Source: Roseibium suaedae | Lineage (GTDB): Bacteria; Pseudomonadota; Alphaproteobacteria; Rhizobiales; Stappiaceae | Assembly: GCF_900142725.1 (NCBI RefSeq) | Contig: NZ_FRBW01000004.1 | Span: 1-64,000, forward strand | Reading direction: 5' to 3' | DNA length: 64,000 nucleotides | Shown here: one piece after another, positions 53,140-63,901 of the stretch | Layout of the letters: each line of letters begins with the position of its first letter | How positions within the stretch are numbered: position 1 is the first letter of the stretch | Notes under the pieces: generated by a model | What the model was told of the DNA's origin: nothing | The model's database searches: none | The model's input: only the letters and a program-made list of their open reading frames with translations | Translations under genes and position numbers: made by a program

Positions 53140-53607
53140 ATGAACTCTTCACTCGATGGCTTTGACATCAAGATCCTGCGCCTTTTGCAGGACAATGCCT
53201 CACTCACCAATCAGGAACTGGGCGACAACGTCGGCCTTTCTGCAAGCCAGGTTTCCCGGCGGCGCCAGAGACTGGAGCAGGAAGGCGTCATCCGGCGCTA
53301 CAAGGCGAGCCTGGATCCGGACCGCCTTGGCCTGACCGTGACCGCCTATGTGGGCGTAACCCTTGGCGCCCATTCCCGGCAAAACGCCAAGCGCTTCCGC
53401 GACATGGTGGTGGCCATGCCGGAGGTGCAGGAGGCGCACACCCTGACCGGTGATGTCGATTACATGCTGAAAGTGGTCGTGACGGACCTGAAGGCGCTGA
53501 GCCGCTTCATCAATGACGAGCTGCTGCCCCATGAGGCCGTGCAGAATGTCCGTTCCTCCATCGCGATGGAGACCCTGAAGGACGACAATCTACTGCCCCT
53601 CGGCTAA
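53140..53607 (+). CDS. Lrp/AsnC-family transcription regulator
   Basis: This 155-residue protein has an N-terminal HTH (LDGFDIKILRLLQDNASLTNQELGDNVGLS...VSRRRQRLEQEGVI) and a C-terminal RAM ligand domain with VQEAHTLTGDVDYMLKV. It is divergent from hppD and is the likely tyrosine-pathway regulator; the effector is unknown. The ATG at 53140 gives the standard Lrp start. Confidence 0.92.
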   Translation: MNSSLDGFDIKILRLLQDNASLTNQELGDNVGLSASQVSRRRQRLEQEGVIRRYKASLDPDRLGLTVTAYVGVTLGAHSRQNAKRFRDMVVAMPEVQEAHTLTGDVDYMLKVVVTDLKALSRFINDELLPHEAVQNVRSSIAMETLKDDNLLPLG

Positions 53608-53626
53608 CCTTTGAGACGGCGGGAAA

Positions 53627-53651
53627 GCCCGAACGCACAATGCGATCGGGC
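53627..53651. terminator. Hairpin between convergent Lrp and OmpA genes
   Basis: GCCCGA (53627-53632) pairs with TCGGGC (53646-53651), and the inner CGCA pairs with TGCG around CAA. It lies between convergent stops. Without a clear U-run it is a weak candidate. Confidence 0.45.
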
Positions 53652-53667
53652 CTCGCGAAACGTTTGA

Positions 53668-54252
53668 TTACTGATCAAAACCAACGTTGATGAGCTGAAC
53701 CCGCCGGTTGACTTCCGAGTTCGGGTTTTTCGGATCCCGCAACTGCTCTTCTCCCAGACCAACCGCTTCAAGTTGTTCGGCCGGAACGCGGAAAGTGGTG
53801 ATCAGCGCATCCCGGATCGCGTCAGCGCGGCGCTGGGACAGGTCGAGATTGTATTCTCGCTTGCCCTTGGCGTCCGTGTGGCCGACGACGAAGAACTTCT
53901 GCCCCATGAGATAGGGCGTATGCAGCGCGTCCGCGATCACTCCAACCGTCTCATAGGACGCGGGCCGGATGCGGGCTGAATCAAAATCGAAGGTGATTTC
54001 GACGTTGAACTGGCGCAGTGTCGCCAGCTTCCCGGCTAGGGGAAGTGGCTGTGTTGCATTGTCGCCAGGGTATTTCTTGATGTTCTCCAATGCCTGCTGA
54101 CGCAGCTCGCTGGCACTGATCTCCACCTTTGTCTGCGCGCCCTGAAGCGAGGTGATGATGTCGTCGCGGGACAACTTGGTCTGTGCGAAGGCAAGGGACG
54201 AAACCAGCACGGCAGCGGCTGTCCCGGCAGAGAGGAAAAGGGATGTTTTCAT
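53668..54252 (-). CDS. OmpA-family peptidoglycan-binding protein
   Basis: This 194-residue protein has a signal peptide (MKTSLFLSAGTAAAVLVSSL, cleavage after AFA) and a C-terminal OmpA domain: ITFDFDSARIRPASY, VVGHTDAKGKREYNLDLSQRRADAI, with the Asp and Arg that bind diaminopimelate. No beta-barrel precedes it. It is periplasmic and tethered to the cell wall. It may share a transcript with the upstream cysteine-rich protein gene. Confidence 0.88.
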   Translation of the reverse strand: MKTSLFLSAGTAAAVLVSSLAFAQTKLSRDDIITSLQGAQTKVEISASELRQQALENIKKYPGDNATQPLPLAGKLATLRQFNVEITFDFDSARIRPASYETVGVIADALHTPYLMGQKFFVVGHTDAKGKREYNLDLSQRRADAIRDALITTFRVPAEQLEAVGLGEEQLRDPKNPNSEVNRRVQLINVGFDQ

Positions 54253-54282
54253 AAGAATGACCTCAAGTGTCTCAGAACCGGA

Positions 54283-54708
54283 TTACCGGTAGCCAGCCAG
54301 ATCGATCGCCTGATTGCAGGCATTGCTCACCGAAGGCTTGGCCTTCAGAATGCACCTGAGCACATAGCCATTGCCCGGTTTGACGAGCTTGCAGAACTGC
54401 TGGATGTCCCGGTCACAGGTCTTGCCGACGGCGGCTTGAGCTGCAAAACGCTCCTGCAACAGAACGCCAACCCGGTCCTTGTCTGCCCGGCACTGCTGGG
54501 AGAGCTTGGACTCATTGGCCTGGAGGCACTGGGTGATCTCGTTGTTCCCCAGGTTCTCCTTCTTGCAGTATTTGCCGATATCATTGCCGCAGCTTGAACT
54601 CAGGATCCGGATGGCATCGGCAAAACCCACTGTCTGAGCCATTGCGGAACCGGTCGGCAACAAAGCCATTGCCAACCCGGCTGCAAGAAAAATATGAGAT
54701 AGTTTCAA
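54283..54708 (-). CDS. Secreted cysteine-rich repeat protein
   Basis: This protein of about 141 residues has a signal peptide (KLSHIFLAAGLAMALLPTG, cleaved near AMA). The mature part holds two cysteine-rich repeats of the GLG1-like type: CGNDIGKYC...ITQCLQ...QQC and CDRDIQQFC...VLRCIL...NAC. The spacing suggests disulfides in the periplasm. I prefer a TTG start at 54708 after GAGG; an ATG at 54759 would put 17 polar residues before the signal peptide. The function is unknown. Confidence 0.75.
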   Translation of the reverse strand: MKLSHIFLAAGLAMALLPTGSAMAQTVGFADAIRILSSSCGNDIGKYCKKENLGNNEITQCLQANESKLSQQCRADKDRVGVLLQERFAAQAAVGKTCDRDIQQFCKLVKPGNGYVLRCILKAKPSVSNACNQAIDLAGYR

Positions 54709-54864
54709 TGCACTGCCCTCTTGCTTACCCCAGAAGTATGAGCCGGAGTGTTTCAGCAACCTGAAGGTGATGCAAGGTAAAAGTTACGCATGGTAAATCG
54801 ATACCATTGGTAGAAATTTTTATCTTTCCGGCTGTAACTGCCACCGCCTGTAAACGGATGATCC

Positions 54865-55314
54865 ATGACTGTAAAAGTTGAACTGAAGCGCCTTCCCCAT
54901 GGGGTCGATCTGCCGCTGCCTGCCTATCAGAGCGAACTGGCCGCGGGTCTCGACCTGCTGGCAGCGGTTGAGACCCCGCAGGTCCTTGATCCCGGCAAGC
55001 GCGCCATCATCCCCACCGGTCTTGCCATGGCGCTTCCCGCCGGTTTTGAAGGTCAGGTCCGGCCCCGGTCCGGACTTGCCGCCAAGAACGGCGTCACCGT
55101 GCTGAACACACCGGGCACCGTGGATGCAGACTACCGGGGCGAGGTGAAGGTCATCCTGATCAACCTCGGCGAAGAGCCCTTCACGATCGAACGCGGCAGC
55201 CGCATCGCCCAGCTCGTCATTGCGCCGGTGCTGCAGGCAGAGCTTGTGGAAGTCGAGACCTTGAGCGAAACCCAGCGCGGTGCGGGCGGCTTCGGCTCCA
55301 CCGGAACGTCTTGA
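54865..55314 (+). CDS. dut: dUTP diphosphatase
   Basis: This 149-residue trimeric dUTPase has all five motifs: [41 protein letters not shown] and [10 protein letters not shown]. It hydrolyses dUTP to dUMP and pyrophosphate, keeping uracil out of DNA. It is followed 16 bp later by a HAD phosphatase gene, probably in one transcript. Confidence 0.96.
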   Translation: MTVKVELKRLPHGVDLPLPAYQSELAAGLDLLAAVETPQVLDPGKRAIIPTGLAMALPAGFEGQVRPRSGLAAKNGVTVLNTPGTVDADYRGEVKVILINLGEEPFTIERGSRIAQLVIAPVLQAELVEVETLSETQRGAGGFGSTGTS

Positions 55315-55330
55315 GACAAGGACCTATTGC

Positions 55331-55990
55331 GTGACCCTTGAACTTGTCATTTTTGATTGTGACGGCGTCCTCGTCGATACTGAACTGACCGCAAATACCA
55401 TTCTGGCAGAAATCATCACGGATCTCGGCTTTCCCATCACCGCCCATGAATGCCAGTCCCGCTTCATGGGTCGCACGCTGGAAAGCGTGAAGGAACTGGT
55501 GGAGGAGCTTTGCTCCGTCAAACTGGCTGACGACTGGCCGGACTATATCCGCAAACGTGACCTGGAAGCCTTTGCCAAGGGCGTCGATCCGATCCCGGGC
55601 ATCACGGCGGTTCTTGATGAACTGGACCAGCGCTGCATTCCCTATTGCGTCGGCTCGTCGGGCAAATACGAGAAGATGCGCATGACGCTTGGCAGCTCCG
55701 GCCTGCTGCCGCGCCTGGAAGGAAAGCTCTACTCCGCGCAGGATTGCGCCGATGGCAAGCCCGCACCGGATGTCTTTCTTCTGGCGGCCAAGGGGATGGG
55801 CAAGGACCCAGCTGCCTGCGTTGTGATCGAGGACAGCGTTCCGGGTCTGATGGCAGCCCGCTCCGCTGGCATGCGGGGTTTCGGCTACACGGCAGACCCT
55901 CATTGCGACAAGAAGGCAATGCAGGAGGCTGGCGGAACCCTGTTCGATCGCATGGAGGCTCTTCCGGAGCTTCTCTTTCCATCGAACTGA
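55331..55990 (+). CDS. HAD-superfamily phosphatase
   Basis: This 219-residue hydrolase has motif I FDCDGVLVD (about 8-16), motif II VGSSGK, the motif III lysine in DGKPAPDVF and motif IV VIEDSVPG, with a helical cap. It resembles beta-phosphoglucomutase/phosphoglycolate phosphatase relatives such as YieH. The substrate is unknown. The GTG at 55331 follows AAGGA at eight bases. Confidence 0.87.
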   Translation: MTLELVIFDCDGVLVDTELTANTILAEIITDLGFPITAHECQSRFMGRTLESVKELVEELCSVKLADDWPDYIRKRDLEAFAKGVDPIPGITAVLDELDQRCIPYCVGSSGKYEKMRMTLGSSGLLPRLEGKLYSAQDCADGKPAPDVFLLAAKGMGKDPAACVVIEDSVPGLMAARSAGMRGFGYTADPHCDKKAMQEAGGTLFDRMEALPELLFPSN

Positions 55991-56136
55991 GGTTTCGGGA
56001 AACAGTCTTTCCCTTCTTCCGCATGTTTGCCAATATCCGCTCTTAGAAAAACAGGCATGAGGCCTTAAGCTCATGCCAACTCAAGGGTAAACGTGCGCCG
56101 GCCAGAGGGATCCGCGCGCCGAACAGGGAGACAGTC

Positions 56137-57096
56137 ATGAGTGACAAGAAGCCCGGCCGCGGCCGGATCTATTCCTCGATCACGGAAACCATCGGGGACA
56201 CTCCGATCGTTCGGCTCGACCGCCTCGCCAAGAAGCATGGCGTAAAGGCAAATCTTCTGGCCAAGCTGGAGTTCTTCAACCCGATCTCCAGCGTCAAGGA
56301 CCGTATCGGCGTTGCCATGGTAGAAACCATGGAACAGGACGGCAAGATCACCCCGGGCAAGACCGTGCTCGTCGAGCCGACCTCCGGCAACACCGGCATC
56401 GCGCTGGCTTTCGTCGCAGCTTCGAAGGGTTACCGGCTCATTCTCGTGATGCCGGAAACCATGTCTGTCGAACGCCGCAAGATGTTCAAGATCCTCGGTG
56501 CCGAACTGGAACTGACCGATGGTGCCAAGGGCATGAAGGGCGCGATTGCCCGTGCGCAGGAACTTCTGTCGGAAATTCCGGATTCCGTGATGCCGCAGCA
56601 GTTCGAAAATCCGGCCAACCCGGAAATCCACCGCAAGACCACCGCTGAAGAAATCTGGAACGACACCGACGGCGCCGTCGACGTGTTCGTCTCCGGCATC
56701 GGCACCGGTGGCACCATCACCGGCGTTTCGCAGGTTCTGAAGGCCCGCAAACCCGGCATTCACGTGGTGGCTGTCGAGCCGGAAGCAAGCCCGGTTCTCT
56801 CCGGCGGCAACCCTGGCCCGCACAAGATCCAGGGCATCGGAGCAGGCTTCGTTCCGGGCGTTCTGGACACCTCCGTTTATGACGAAGTGGTTCAGGTCGC
56901 CAATGACGACGCCTTTGCCATGGCCCGCGAAGTTGCGGCAACCGAAGGCGTGCCGGTCGGCATTTCTTCCGGTGCAGCCCTGACGGCTGCCATCAGAGTG
57001 GGCAAGCGCGACGACATGGCGGGCAAGACCATCGTTGTCATCATCCCGTCCTTCGCCGAACGCTACCTCTCGACTGCGCTTTTTGAAGGGCTTTGA
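56137..57096 (+). CDS. cysK: Cysteine synthase A
   Basis: This 319-residue PLP enzyme has the Schiff-base lysine in SSVKDRIG (about 51-58), the substrate loop TSGNTGIAL and the phosphate-binding [11 protein letters not shown]. It makes cysteine from O-acetylserine and sulfide. The ATG follows GGGAGACAGTC. A low-GC hypothetical gene follows seven bases after it. Confidence 0.95.
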   Translation: MSDKKPGRGRIYSSITETIGDTPIVRLDRLAKKHGVKANLLAKLEFFNPISSVKDRIGVAMVETMEQDGKITPGKTVLVEPTSGNTGIALAFVAASKGYRLILVMPETMSVERRKMFKILGAELELTDGAKGMKGAIARAQELLSEIPDSVMPQQFENPANPEIHRKTTAEEIWNDTDGAVDVFVSGIGTGGTITGVSQVLKARKPGIHVVAVEPEASPVLSGGNPGPHKIQGIGAGFVPGVLDTSVYDEVVQVANDDAFAMAREVAATEGVPVGISSGAALTAAIRVGKRDDMAGKTIVVIIPSFAERYLSTALFEGL

Positions 57097-57103
57097 GAGC
57101 TAA

Positions 57104-57646
57104 ATGATTATCGCTATTGATCCGAATAAACGGAAATTCTCGTTCAAGTGCGCGTGCTGCGGCAATATTCATGAGGGCGGACCATCCTTCTCTTATGATA
57201 AGCCGTTTGAATATTTTGGGGTGCCGGACGAAGATCGAGAATCCTGCATCAGGATCAATAGCGATCTATGCGTAATTAATGAAAGTGTGTTCTTAATCAG
57301 AACAACACTTGCAATTCCAATCCTTGAAACGGATGACGATTTCCTTTGGGGTGTCTGGGTCTCCCAAAGCAAAGAGAGCTTCGATAGGTATGTAGATACC
57401 TATGAAACCGATCAGTCTGGCGACGTCTCATTTGGGTGGCTGAATGTCAGAATGCCTGGCTATACAGCGAACGATGCGGAACCAGTCTATCTAGCAGTCG
57501 ATGTCCATTGGGGACCCGATAGGCCGGAGCTGGTTTTTCACCAGCACGAAAATCACCAGTTGGCAATCGATCAACGTGAAGGAATTAGCTGGGATAAGGC
57601 TGTTGAACTTGCAACGCTGTTGCAACATCCGCCAAGCTGTAGCTAG
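57104..57646 (+). CDS. DUF2199 family protein, low GC
   Basis: This 180-residue protein begins KFSFKCACCGNIHEGGPSFSYD, the DUF2199 zinc-ribbon-like start with CxxC, and has LCVINESVFLIRTTLAIPI. The function is unknown; relatives occur near toxin/immunity or accessory loci. Base use is unlike its surroundings: 57241-57300 has only 22 G+C in 60. It was probably acquired by transfer and inserted directly behind cysK. Confidence 0.75.
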   Translation: MIIAIDPNKRKFSFKCACCGNIHEGGPSFSYDKPFEYFGVPDEDRESCIRINSDLCVINESVFLIRTTLAIPILETDDDFLWGVWVSQSKESFDRYVDTYETDQSGDVSFGWLNVRMPGYTANDAEPVYLAVDVHWGPDRPELVFHQHENHQLAIDQREGISWDKAVELATLLQHPPSCS

Positions 57647-57670
57647 ACGCTGATACTATGATGGAAAATC

Positions 57671-57991
57671 CTACCTGATCACCACCGCGGTCCCCGTCGC
57701 GCTGACCATCAGCATCGAGCCATTCTGGCCGACGGTTTCATAATCGAGATCCACGCCGATCACGCCGTTTGCGCCAAGAACGGCTGCCTGCTGCTGCATT
57801 TCCTGAAGGGCAATGGTCCTCGCCTTGGCGAGTTCTTCCTCATAAGCGCCAGATCTGCCGCCAACAATATCCCGGATCCCGGCGAAGAAATCCTTGAACA
57901 CATTGGCTCCAAGGATCGCCTCACCGGTCACGATCCCCTTGTATTCAGCAATCTCGCGCCCCTGCAGGGTGCTGGTGGTGGTTACGAGCAT
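57671..57991 (-). CDS. YbjQ/UPF0145 family protein
   Basis: This is a 106-residue YbjQ-type pentamer-forming protein: [33 protein letters not shown] and [13 protein letters not shown]. The function is not established, though a heavy-metal-binding role is often assumed. It is a single-gene unit, convergent with DUF2199. Confidence 0.9.
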   Translation of the reverse strand: MLVTTTSTLQGREIAEYKGIVTGEAILGANVFKDFFAGIRDIVGGRSGAYEEELAKARTIALQEMQQQAAVLGANGVIGVDLDYETVGQNGSMLMVSATGTAVVIR

Positions 57992-58064
57992 TCCATCGGC
58001 CTCCTCATGACTTTCCCATCAGAGATAGGTCCGACCCAAGTCATCCGGAAGAGCCGGAAATGCA

Positions 58065-58089
58065 AAACGCCCGGACGAGCCGGGCGTTT
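58065..58089 (-). terminator. Rho-independent terminator of trpS
   Basis: AAACGCCCGG (58065-58074) pairs perfectly with CCGGGCGTTT (58080-58089) around five bases. T-runs occur on both sides. It lies about 27 bp past the trpS stop on the minus strand. Confidence 0.8.
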
Positions 58090-58115
58090 CGTTTTCGTTT
58101 GCAAGACTGCGCTTT

Positions 58116-59195
58116 TCAGCGAACGTCGAGGAAGCCAATCACCTTGCGCACATCCTTGAGGATCGGCTCGGCGATGGCGGACGCTGCTTCTGCGCCAGCC
58201 TTGAGGACGGCATCGATTTCTGCCGGATCTGCCAGCAGACGGCGCATCTCGTTGGTCATCGGGGCAAGCACTTCCACGGCCAGATCGATCAGGGCAGGCT
58301 TGAAGGCAGAGAACTGCTGGCCGCCGAACTCGGTGAGAACCTCAGCCTTGGTCTTGCCGGCCAGCGCAGCATAGATGCCGACGAGGTTTTCCGCTTCCGG
58401 TCGGTCCTTCAGACCATCGACTTCACTCGGAAGCGCTTCCGGATCGGTCTTCGCCTTACGGATCTTCTTGGAGATGGCATCAGCATCATCGGTCAGGTTG
58501 ATGCGGGACAGATCCGACGGATCGGACTTGGACATCTTCTTGGTGCCGTCACGCAAGCTGAAAATGCGGGTCGCGGGACCGGCAATCATCGGCTCGGTGA
58601 TCGGGAAGAACAGCTCTTCCGGCGTCTCCGGGCTGGGTTCCGGGTTCGGCACACCGACGCCCAGGTCCTTGATCCGGTCGGCGAAGTCGTTGTTGAACTT
58701 CTGCGCGATATCCCGGGTCAGTTCCAGATGCTGCTTCTGGTCGTCTCCGACCGGCACATGGGTCGCCTTGTAGGCAAGGATATCGGCGGCCATCAGGCTC
58801 GGATAGGCGAGCAGACCAAGAGACGCATTCTCCCGGTTTTTGCCGGCCTTATCCTTGAACTGGGTCATCCGGTTCATCCAGCCGATGCGGGCGACACAGT
58901 TGAAGATCCAGGCCAGTTCCGCATGCTCACGCACCTGGGACTGGTTGAAGATGATGGACTTCTTCGGATCGATACCAGCAGCAATATAGGCAGCTGTCAC
59001 TTCACGGGTGGCTTTCTGCAGTTCGCCCCGGTCAGGGAAACCCGCCGTGATGGCATGCAGATCCACAACGCAGAAGATGGTTTCCATCTGGTCCTGAAGC
59101 GGCACCCAACGGGAGACTGCCCCCAGATAGTTACCCAGGTGAAGATTGCCCGTCGGTTGGACGCCCGAAAATACGCGGGGCTTGAAAGCCGTCAT
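58116..59195 (-). CDS. trpS: Tryptophanyl-tRNA synthetase
   Basis: This 359-residue class I synthetase has the HIGH-type motif [12 protein letters not shown] and KMSKS in [10 protein letters not shown]. It charges tRNA-Trp. I chose the ATG at 59195 after GGGACAGGCA; the frame is open to 59300 without support. It is downstream of murJ in the glnD-murJ-trpS order common in Hyphomicrobiales. Confidence 0.96.
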   Translation of the reverse strand: MTAFKPRVFSGVQPTGNLHLGNYLGAVSRWVPLQDQMETIFCVVDLHAITAGFPDRGELQKATREVTAAYIAAGIDPKKSIIFNQSQVREHAELAWIFNCVARIGWMNRMTQFKDKAGKNRENASLGLLAYPSLMAADILAYKATHVPVGDDQKQHLELTRDIAQKFNNDFADRIKDLGVGVPNPEPSPETPEELFFPITEPMIAGPATRIFSLRDGTKKMSKSDPSDLSRINLTDDADAISKKIRKAKTDPEALPSEVDGLKDRPEAENLVGIYAALAGKTKAEVLTEFGGQQFSAFKPALIDLAVEVLAPMTNEMRRLLADPAEIDAVLKAGAEAASAIAEPILKDVRKVIGFLDVR

Positions 59196-59319
59196 TGCCT
59201 GTCCCTGTCTAAAAGTGGCCGGTTGGAAGGGCCCTTCGGATAAGTAGATTGCGTTGCTGGTCTTAAGGCACAGCGAGGCGCTGTTGCAAGCGGGGAGCAC
59301 CGGAAACCGGTTTTCCCGC

Positions 59320-60882
59320 TCAAGTGTTGCGCCGCTTCAACGTTTTGATATGGCTGAGAAGGTCTGTTCCGCCGGTCAGTTGCACCGCAGCCGCAAAGAC
59401 GATCATGCCGGCAGTTACCAGCAGCGCCAGCGCACCGGCACGAACCGCCAGGCTGCCTGTCATCATCCAGGGCTCCAGAACCATCGCCAGGCCTTCTACG
59501 GCAAGCCCCATGATCACGCTGGACAGCAAAATGAGGGCAACCTTGCGCAGGATCCGGCGATCCGGCTTGAAATGCCCTCTGCGCCAGAGAACGACGATCA
59601 GCAGGCCCGTGTTCAGCCAGCCGGAGACCGTTGTCGCCAGGGCGATGCCGACGTGAGCCAAGAACGGAAACAGAGCCAGAGATAGGGCCACGTTCACCAC
59701 CATGCCCACGGAGGCGAAGATCATCGGCGTCTTGGTGTCTTCGCGGGCGAAATAGCCAGGCGAGAAGACCTTGTTGAGCACGAAAGCCGGAAGCCCGAAG
59801 GCAAAGGCGGCAAGGGCAGCGGCTGTCCCGTCCGTCGCCAGAGCATCGAACCGGCCACGCTCGAACAGCACGGAGACTATTTCACGTGGAACAACCGCAA
59901 GCGCGATAGCTGCCGGCAGTGTCAGGGTGAGGGAAAACTCCAGCGCATTGTTGAGGCTGCGCTGATACTGGTCCTCGTGGCCGCCGCGAAGCTGGCGGGT
60001 CAGGCTCGGCAGCAGCACCACGCCGATGGCAACGCCAATCACACCAAGTGGTAGCTGGTAGAGCCGGTCTGCGTAATAGAGCAGGGCATTCGCGCCATCC
60101 TGCATGGAGGCAATGACCTGCCCGACAGCGACATTGATCTGGGTGACGCCGCCCGCAACCACGCCCGGCACGCCCAGCGCCAGCAGGCGCTTGGTGGACG
60201 GCGTGAATCTCGGCCGCAGGACCGGAATCCGGAAGCCCAGCCGCTTCATGTCGCCAATGACGACAAAGAGCTGGACCAGACCTGCCAGGGTGACCCCGAC
60301 CGAGAGAATGATCGCGAGCTGCCGGTCATGCACGATGTCGAGATACAGAACCCCGCCAAGAACAACGGTCATGACCACATTGAGCATCACCGGAGCAAGG
60401 GCTGCGGCGGCAAAGCGCTGATAGGTGTTCAGGATGCCGCTGAGAAACGCCAGCAGCGACATGAAGATCAGATAGGGAAAGGCAATCCGCGACATCAGGA
60501 CGGTCAGATCGAACTTGTCCGCGTCATCGACAAAGCCGGGCGCAAGGCCCCAGACCACGAGCGGCATGAAGATCTCGGCGACAGCCGTCACGATCAGCAG
60601 ACAAAACAGAAGACCGGCAGCGATCTCACCGGCGAACCGCCGCGCGCCCTCTTCGCCTTCCTCCTCCACGGCACGGCCGAACAAGGGCACGAATGCCGAA
60701 TTGAAGGCGCCTTCCGCAAAGAGCCTGCGGAACAGGTTTGGCAGCCGGAAGGCCACCACGAAGGCGTCAGCCACAGGACCGGTGCCGACGGCCGCGGCCA
60801 GCAGCGTGTCGCGCGCAAACCCAAGCAGACGGCTGGCCATGGTCGCCCCGCCGACCGTGGCGAAATTCTTCAGAAGACTCAT
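59320..60882 (-). CDS. murJ: Lipid II flippase MurJ
   Basis: This is a 520-residue MOP-superfamily protein with about 14 helices. The N-terminal [21 protein letters not shown] and [26 protein letters not shown] are diagnostic of MurJ/MviN. It moves lipid II across the inner membrane for peptidoglycan synthesis. It follows glnD by about 76 bp. Confidence 0.96.
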   Translation of the reverse strand: MSLLKNFATVGGATMASRLLGFARDTLLAAAVGTGPVADAFVVAFRLPNLFRRLFAEGAFNSAFVPLFGRAVEEEGEEGARRFAGEIAAGLLFCLLIVTAVAEIFMPLVVWGLAPGFVDDADKFDLTVLMSRIAFPYLIFMSLLAFLSGILNTYQRFAAAALAPVMLNVVMTVVLGGVLYLDIVHDRQLAIILSVGVTLAGLVQLFVVIGDMKRLGFRIPVLRPRFTPSTKRLLALGVPGVVAGGVTQINVAVGQVIASMQDGANALLYYADRLYQLPLGVIGVAIGVVLLPSLTRQLRGGHEDQYQRSLNNALEFSLTLTLPAAIALAVVPREIVSVLFERGRFDALATDGTAAALAAFAFGLPAFVLNKVFSPGYFAREDTKTPMIFASVGMVVNVALSLALFPFLAHVGIALATTVSGWLNTGLLIVVLWRRGHFKPDRRILRKVALILLSSVIMGLAVEGLAMVLEPWMMTGSLAVRAGALALLVTAGMIVFAAAVQLTGGTDLLSHIKTLKRRNT

Positions 60883-60958
60883 GCGATGTGCCCCTCAGAC
60901 AGGAAAGGGCCCGCAGCCCAACCCTGCCAGACTTTCAAAACATTGCCCCGCGATGCGC

Positions 60959-63781
60959 TCACGAAACGCTGCGGGATACAGGCGCAGCCGCACTGGTGTC
61001 CACCTGCCCCTCGACAGCATCGGCAAGACGGACGCGCATGATCTCCTGACGCCCGATATTGGCAATTTTCTGTCCGGTCAGATCGGTCACGTAGAAAACG
61101 TCGACAACCCGCTCGCCGAAAGTGGAAATATGGGCAGAACCGATGTTCAGGTTCAGCGTCGCGATGCAACGGGTCAGGTCGAAGAGGAAGCCAGGACGAT
61201 CGAGGCCGGAGACCTCCACCACCGTGTAGTCATCGGACCAGGAATTATTGACCTGCACATCCGCGTCGATGTTGAAGGCCTTCATCCGTCCCTTGACCGG
61301 GTTCTTCTTGGCGACATTTTCCGGCAGCCGGCTTTCGCCCTTGAGGATCTTCGAGATCAGATCCGTGATCCGCTCGCCCCGGCGCTGCTCATCCGCATCA
61401 TCTGGCAGCTCGCGGCTGATGAAGATCGTGTCCAGCGCGAAGCCGTCCGTGGTGGTGTCGATCTGCGCATCGACAATGTTTGCGCCGGTCACATGACAGG
61501 CCCCCGCGATCATCGACAGAAGACGCGGATGGTCCGGTGCCAGAACGGTGATTTCCGTGACGCCCTCGAAGGAATGCGGCGTCACAGCAAAGGCCAGCCG
61601 GTTACCGGTCTTGTCGGCCTGACGGATCAGCTCCGCATGGGCCAGGCGCCGCTCAGGCGCGACCCGAAGCCAATAGGCCTTGTAGTGACGGTTGATGTAA
61701 TCCTCACGCTCCTTGGCCGGCCAATGGGTGAGCTGCGCGTCCAGCTCTTCCTTGGCCTGCTCCACCGCCTGACGATGGGAGCCCATGGTGTGGCCGCCGG
61801 TCAGGTTCGGCTCGCACTCGTAGTAAAGAGTGCGCAGGAGCTGGCCTTTCCAGCCATTGAAGACGCCCGGGCCGACCGCCCGGATGTCCGCCACTGTCAG
61901 GATAAGCAGCAGCTTCAACCGTTCAAGCGACTGAACCGTATGGGCAAAATCGGAAATCGTCTTTCGGTCGGACAGATCGCGCGACTGGGCGATGGTGCTC
62001 ATATCGAGATGGTGCTCGATCAGCCAGGCAACCGTGTCGGTTTCCGCATTGCTCAGCCCGAACCGGGGGCAAAGCTTGCGGGCAATGCGGGCCCCGCCGA
62101 CCGAGTGGTCCTCGGGACGCCCCTTGGCAATGTCATGCAGGAACATCGCAACATAGAGGATCTTGCGGTTCTGCAGGGTGCGGATCAGATCGGTGGCAAG
62201 CGGGTGATCGTCTCCGGAGTTGCCCTTTTCGATTTCGGACAGAACGCCGATGGACCGGATCAGATGCTCATCGACCGTGTAGTGATGATACATGTTGAAC
62301 TGCATCATCGCGACGACCTTGCCGAAATCCGGCACGAACCGGCCAAGAAGGCCGGTCTCGTTCATCTTGCGCAGCACCTTTTCAGGATTGTTGCGGGACG
62401 TCAGAACGCCGAGGAACAGCCGGTTTGCTTCCGGGTCATTGCGCAAGGTGGAATCCACCAGCTTCAAGGACCGCCGGATCAGCTTGGTCAGTTCCGGGTG
62501 CAGATTGCAGTCGTTCTTGTCTGCGATCTGGAACACCCTCAGCAGGTTGATCGGATCATCGGTGAAGATGGTCTCGCTGCTGGTGTTCAGCCGCCCGTTG
62601 TCGATGACAAACCCCGGCGAGCCTTCCACCGGCTTCGCCTGACTGCTGGACCGGTTGACCCGCAAGCGGCGCATCAGGGCAGAAATCCCCTGGCCGCGCG
62701 GACCCTTCACATGCTGGTTTTCAAGCGCGGCGCACAGAATACGCGTCAGATCACCCACGTCCTTGGCCACAAGGAAATAGTGCTTCATGAAGCGCTCGAC
62801 ATCCTTCATGCCCGGATGCTGGGTGTAGCCGAGGCGGATGGCGATTTCGCGCTGAACATCAAAGGAAAGGCGCTCTTCCGCACGGCCCGTCAGGAAATGC
62901 AGGTGGCAACGCACGGCCCAGAGGAAATCCTCGGACTTGGTGAACCGGTTGTACTCTGACCGGGACAGGACGCCCTTCTTGACCAGCTCATGCTGGCTGC
63001 GCACCTGATAATGATACTTGGCAATCCAGAAGAGCGTGTTCAGGTCACGCAGCCCGCCCTTGCCTTCCTTGATATTCGGCTCGACCAGATAGCGGGATGT
63101 GCCCTGACGCCGGTGGCGCTCGTCGCGCTCTTCCAGCTTGGCGGCGATGAATTCTGAACTCGTGCCGGTGACCACTTCGTCATTGAAGCGCTGGACCAGT
63201 TCTTCGAACAGGGGCTCATCCCCCCAGATGTAGCGGGCTTCAAGAATGGCCGTACGGATGGTCATGTCGGTCCGCGACAGGCGCACGCATTCCTCGATGT
63301 TCCGGGTCGCGTGGCCGACCTTCAGGCCCAGGTCCCAGAGCATGTAGAGGATATATTCCACCACCTGTTCGCCCCAGGGGGTCTGCTTGTAGGGCAGAAC
63401 AAACAGCAGGTCGACGTCGGAGCCCGGCGCAAGCGTGCCCCGGCCATAGCCACCAACCGCAACAATCGACATGCGTTCGGCAGCCGACGGGTTCTTGATC
63501 CGGTAGACGTGATGAAAGGCAAAGTCATAGATGATACGGATCAGCTCATCCTGCACGTGGCAGAGCCGCTTGGCGCAGCGAAATCCGCCGCCATCCTCGT
63601 TGAGACGGCGCTCGGCCTCGGCCCGGCCCTCCTTCATGGCTGCCTTCAGCAGGGTCAGCACTTCGGACCTGATCTTCAGATCCGCGCCGTTGCCGCCGTT
63701 ATCACGGGTCAGATCGGACAGTTTTTGACGGATGCCATCGGAGTCAATCAGACCGGCGAGGTCTTCTGGTGCAATCTTCAT
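60959..63781 (-). CDS. glnD: PII uridylyltransferase/uridylyl-removing enzyme
   Basis: This 940-residue GlnD has the nucleotidyltransferase motif VGGYGRGTLAPGSDVDLLFV (about 109-128), the HD domain (DEHLIRSIG, FLHDIAKGRPEDHS) and two C-terminal ACT domains (EGVTEITVLAPDHPRLL and VVEVSGLDRPGFLF). It modifies PII proteins according to glutamine and so controls nitrogen assimilation. The length is normal for alphaproteobacteria. Confidence 0.97.
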   Translation of the reverse strand: MKIAPEDLAGLIDSDGIRQKLSDLTRDNGGNGADLKIRSEVLTLLKAAMKEGRAEAERRLNEDGGGFRCAKRLCHVQDELIRIIYDFAFHHVYRIKNPSAAERMSIVAVGGYGRGTLAPGSDVDLLFVLPYKQTPWGEQVVEYILYMLWDLGLKVGHATRNIEECVRLSRTDMTIRTAILEARYIWGDEPLFEELVQRFNDEVVTGTSSEFIAAKLEERDERHRRQGTSRYLVEPNIKEGKGGLRDLNTLFWIAKYHYQVRSQHELVKKGVLSRSEYNRFTKSEDFLWAVRCHLHFLTGRAEERLSFDVQREIAIRLGYTQHPGMKDVERFMKHYFLVAKDVGDLTRILCAALENQHVKGPRGQGISALMRRLRVNRSSSQAKPVEGSPGFVIDNGRLNTSSETIFTDDPINLLRVFQIADKNDCNLHPELTKLIRRSLKLVDSTLRNDPEANRLFLGVLTSRNNPEKVLRKMNETGLLGRFVPDFGKVVAMMQFNMYHHYTVDEHLIRSIGVLSEIEKGNSGDDHPLATDLIRTLQNRKILYVAMFLHDIAKGRPEDHSVGGARIARKLCPRFGLSNAETDTVAWLIEHHLDMSTIAQSRDLSDRKTISDFAHTVQSLERLKLLLILTVADIRAVGPGVFNGWKGQLLRTLYYECEPNLTGGHTMGSHRQAVEQAKEELDAQLTHWPAKEREDYINRHYKAYWLRVAPERRLAHAELIRQADKTGNRLAFAVTPHSFEGVTEITVLAPDHPRLLSMIAGACHVTGANIVDAQIDTTTDGFALDTIFISRELPDDADEQRRGERITDLISKILKGESRLPENVAKKNPVKGRMKAFNIDADVQVNNSWSDDYTVVEVSGLDRPGFLFDLTRCIATLNLNIGSAHISTFGERVVDVFYVTDLTGQKIANIGRQEIMRVRLADAVEGQVDTSAAAPVSRSVS

Positions 63782-63901
63782 CTACAACGAGCCGTTTTCG
63801 TCATGGCTGTGCGCTGGCGGCTGGGAGGAACCGGAACAGGCACGAAGGGAAAGTCAGACTAGCCGATATCACGCCGGACTGTAACCGCAGGTAAATTTTG
63901 A

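Noticed and set aside
60515..62959. An 814-codon plus-strand open frame opposite glnD
   Set aside because: It lies wholly antisense to glnD, whose protein shows all expected domains. The frame is an effect of high GC and codon bias and has no recognisable domain.
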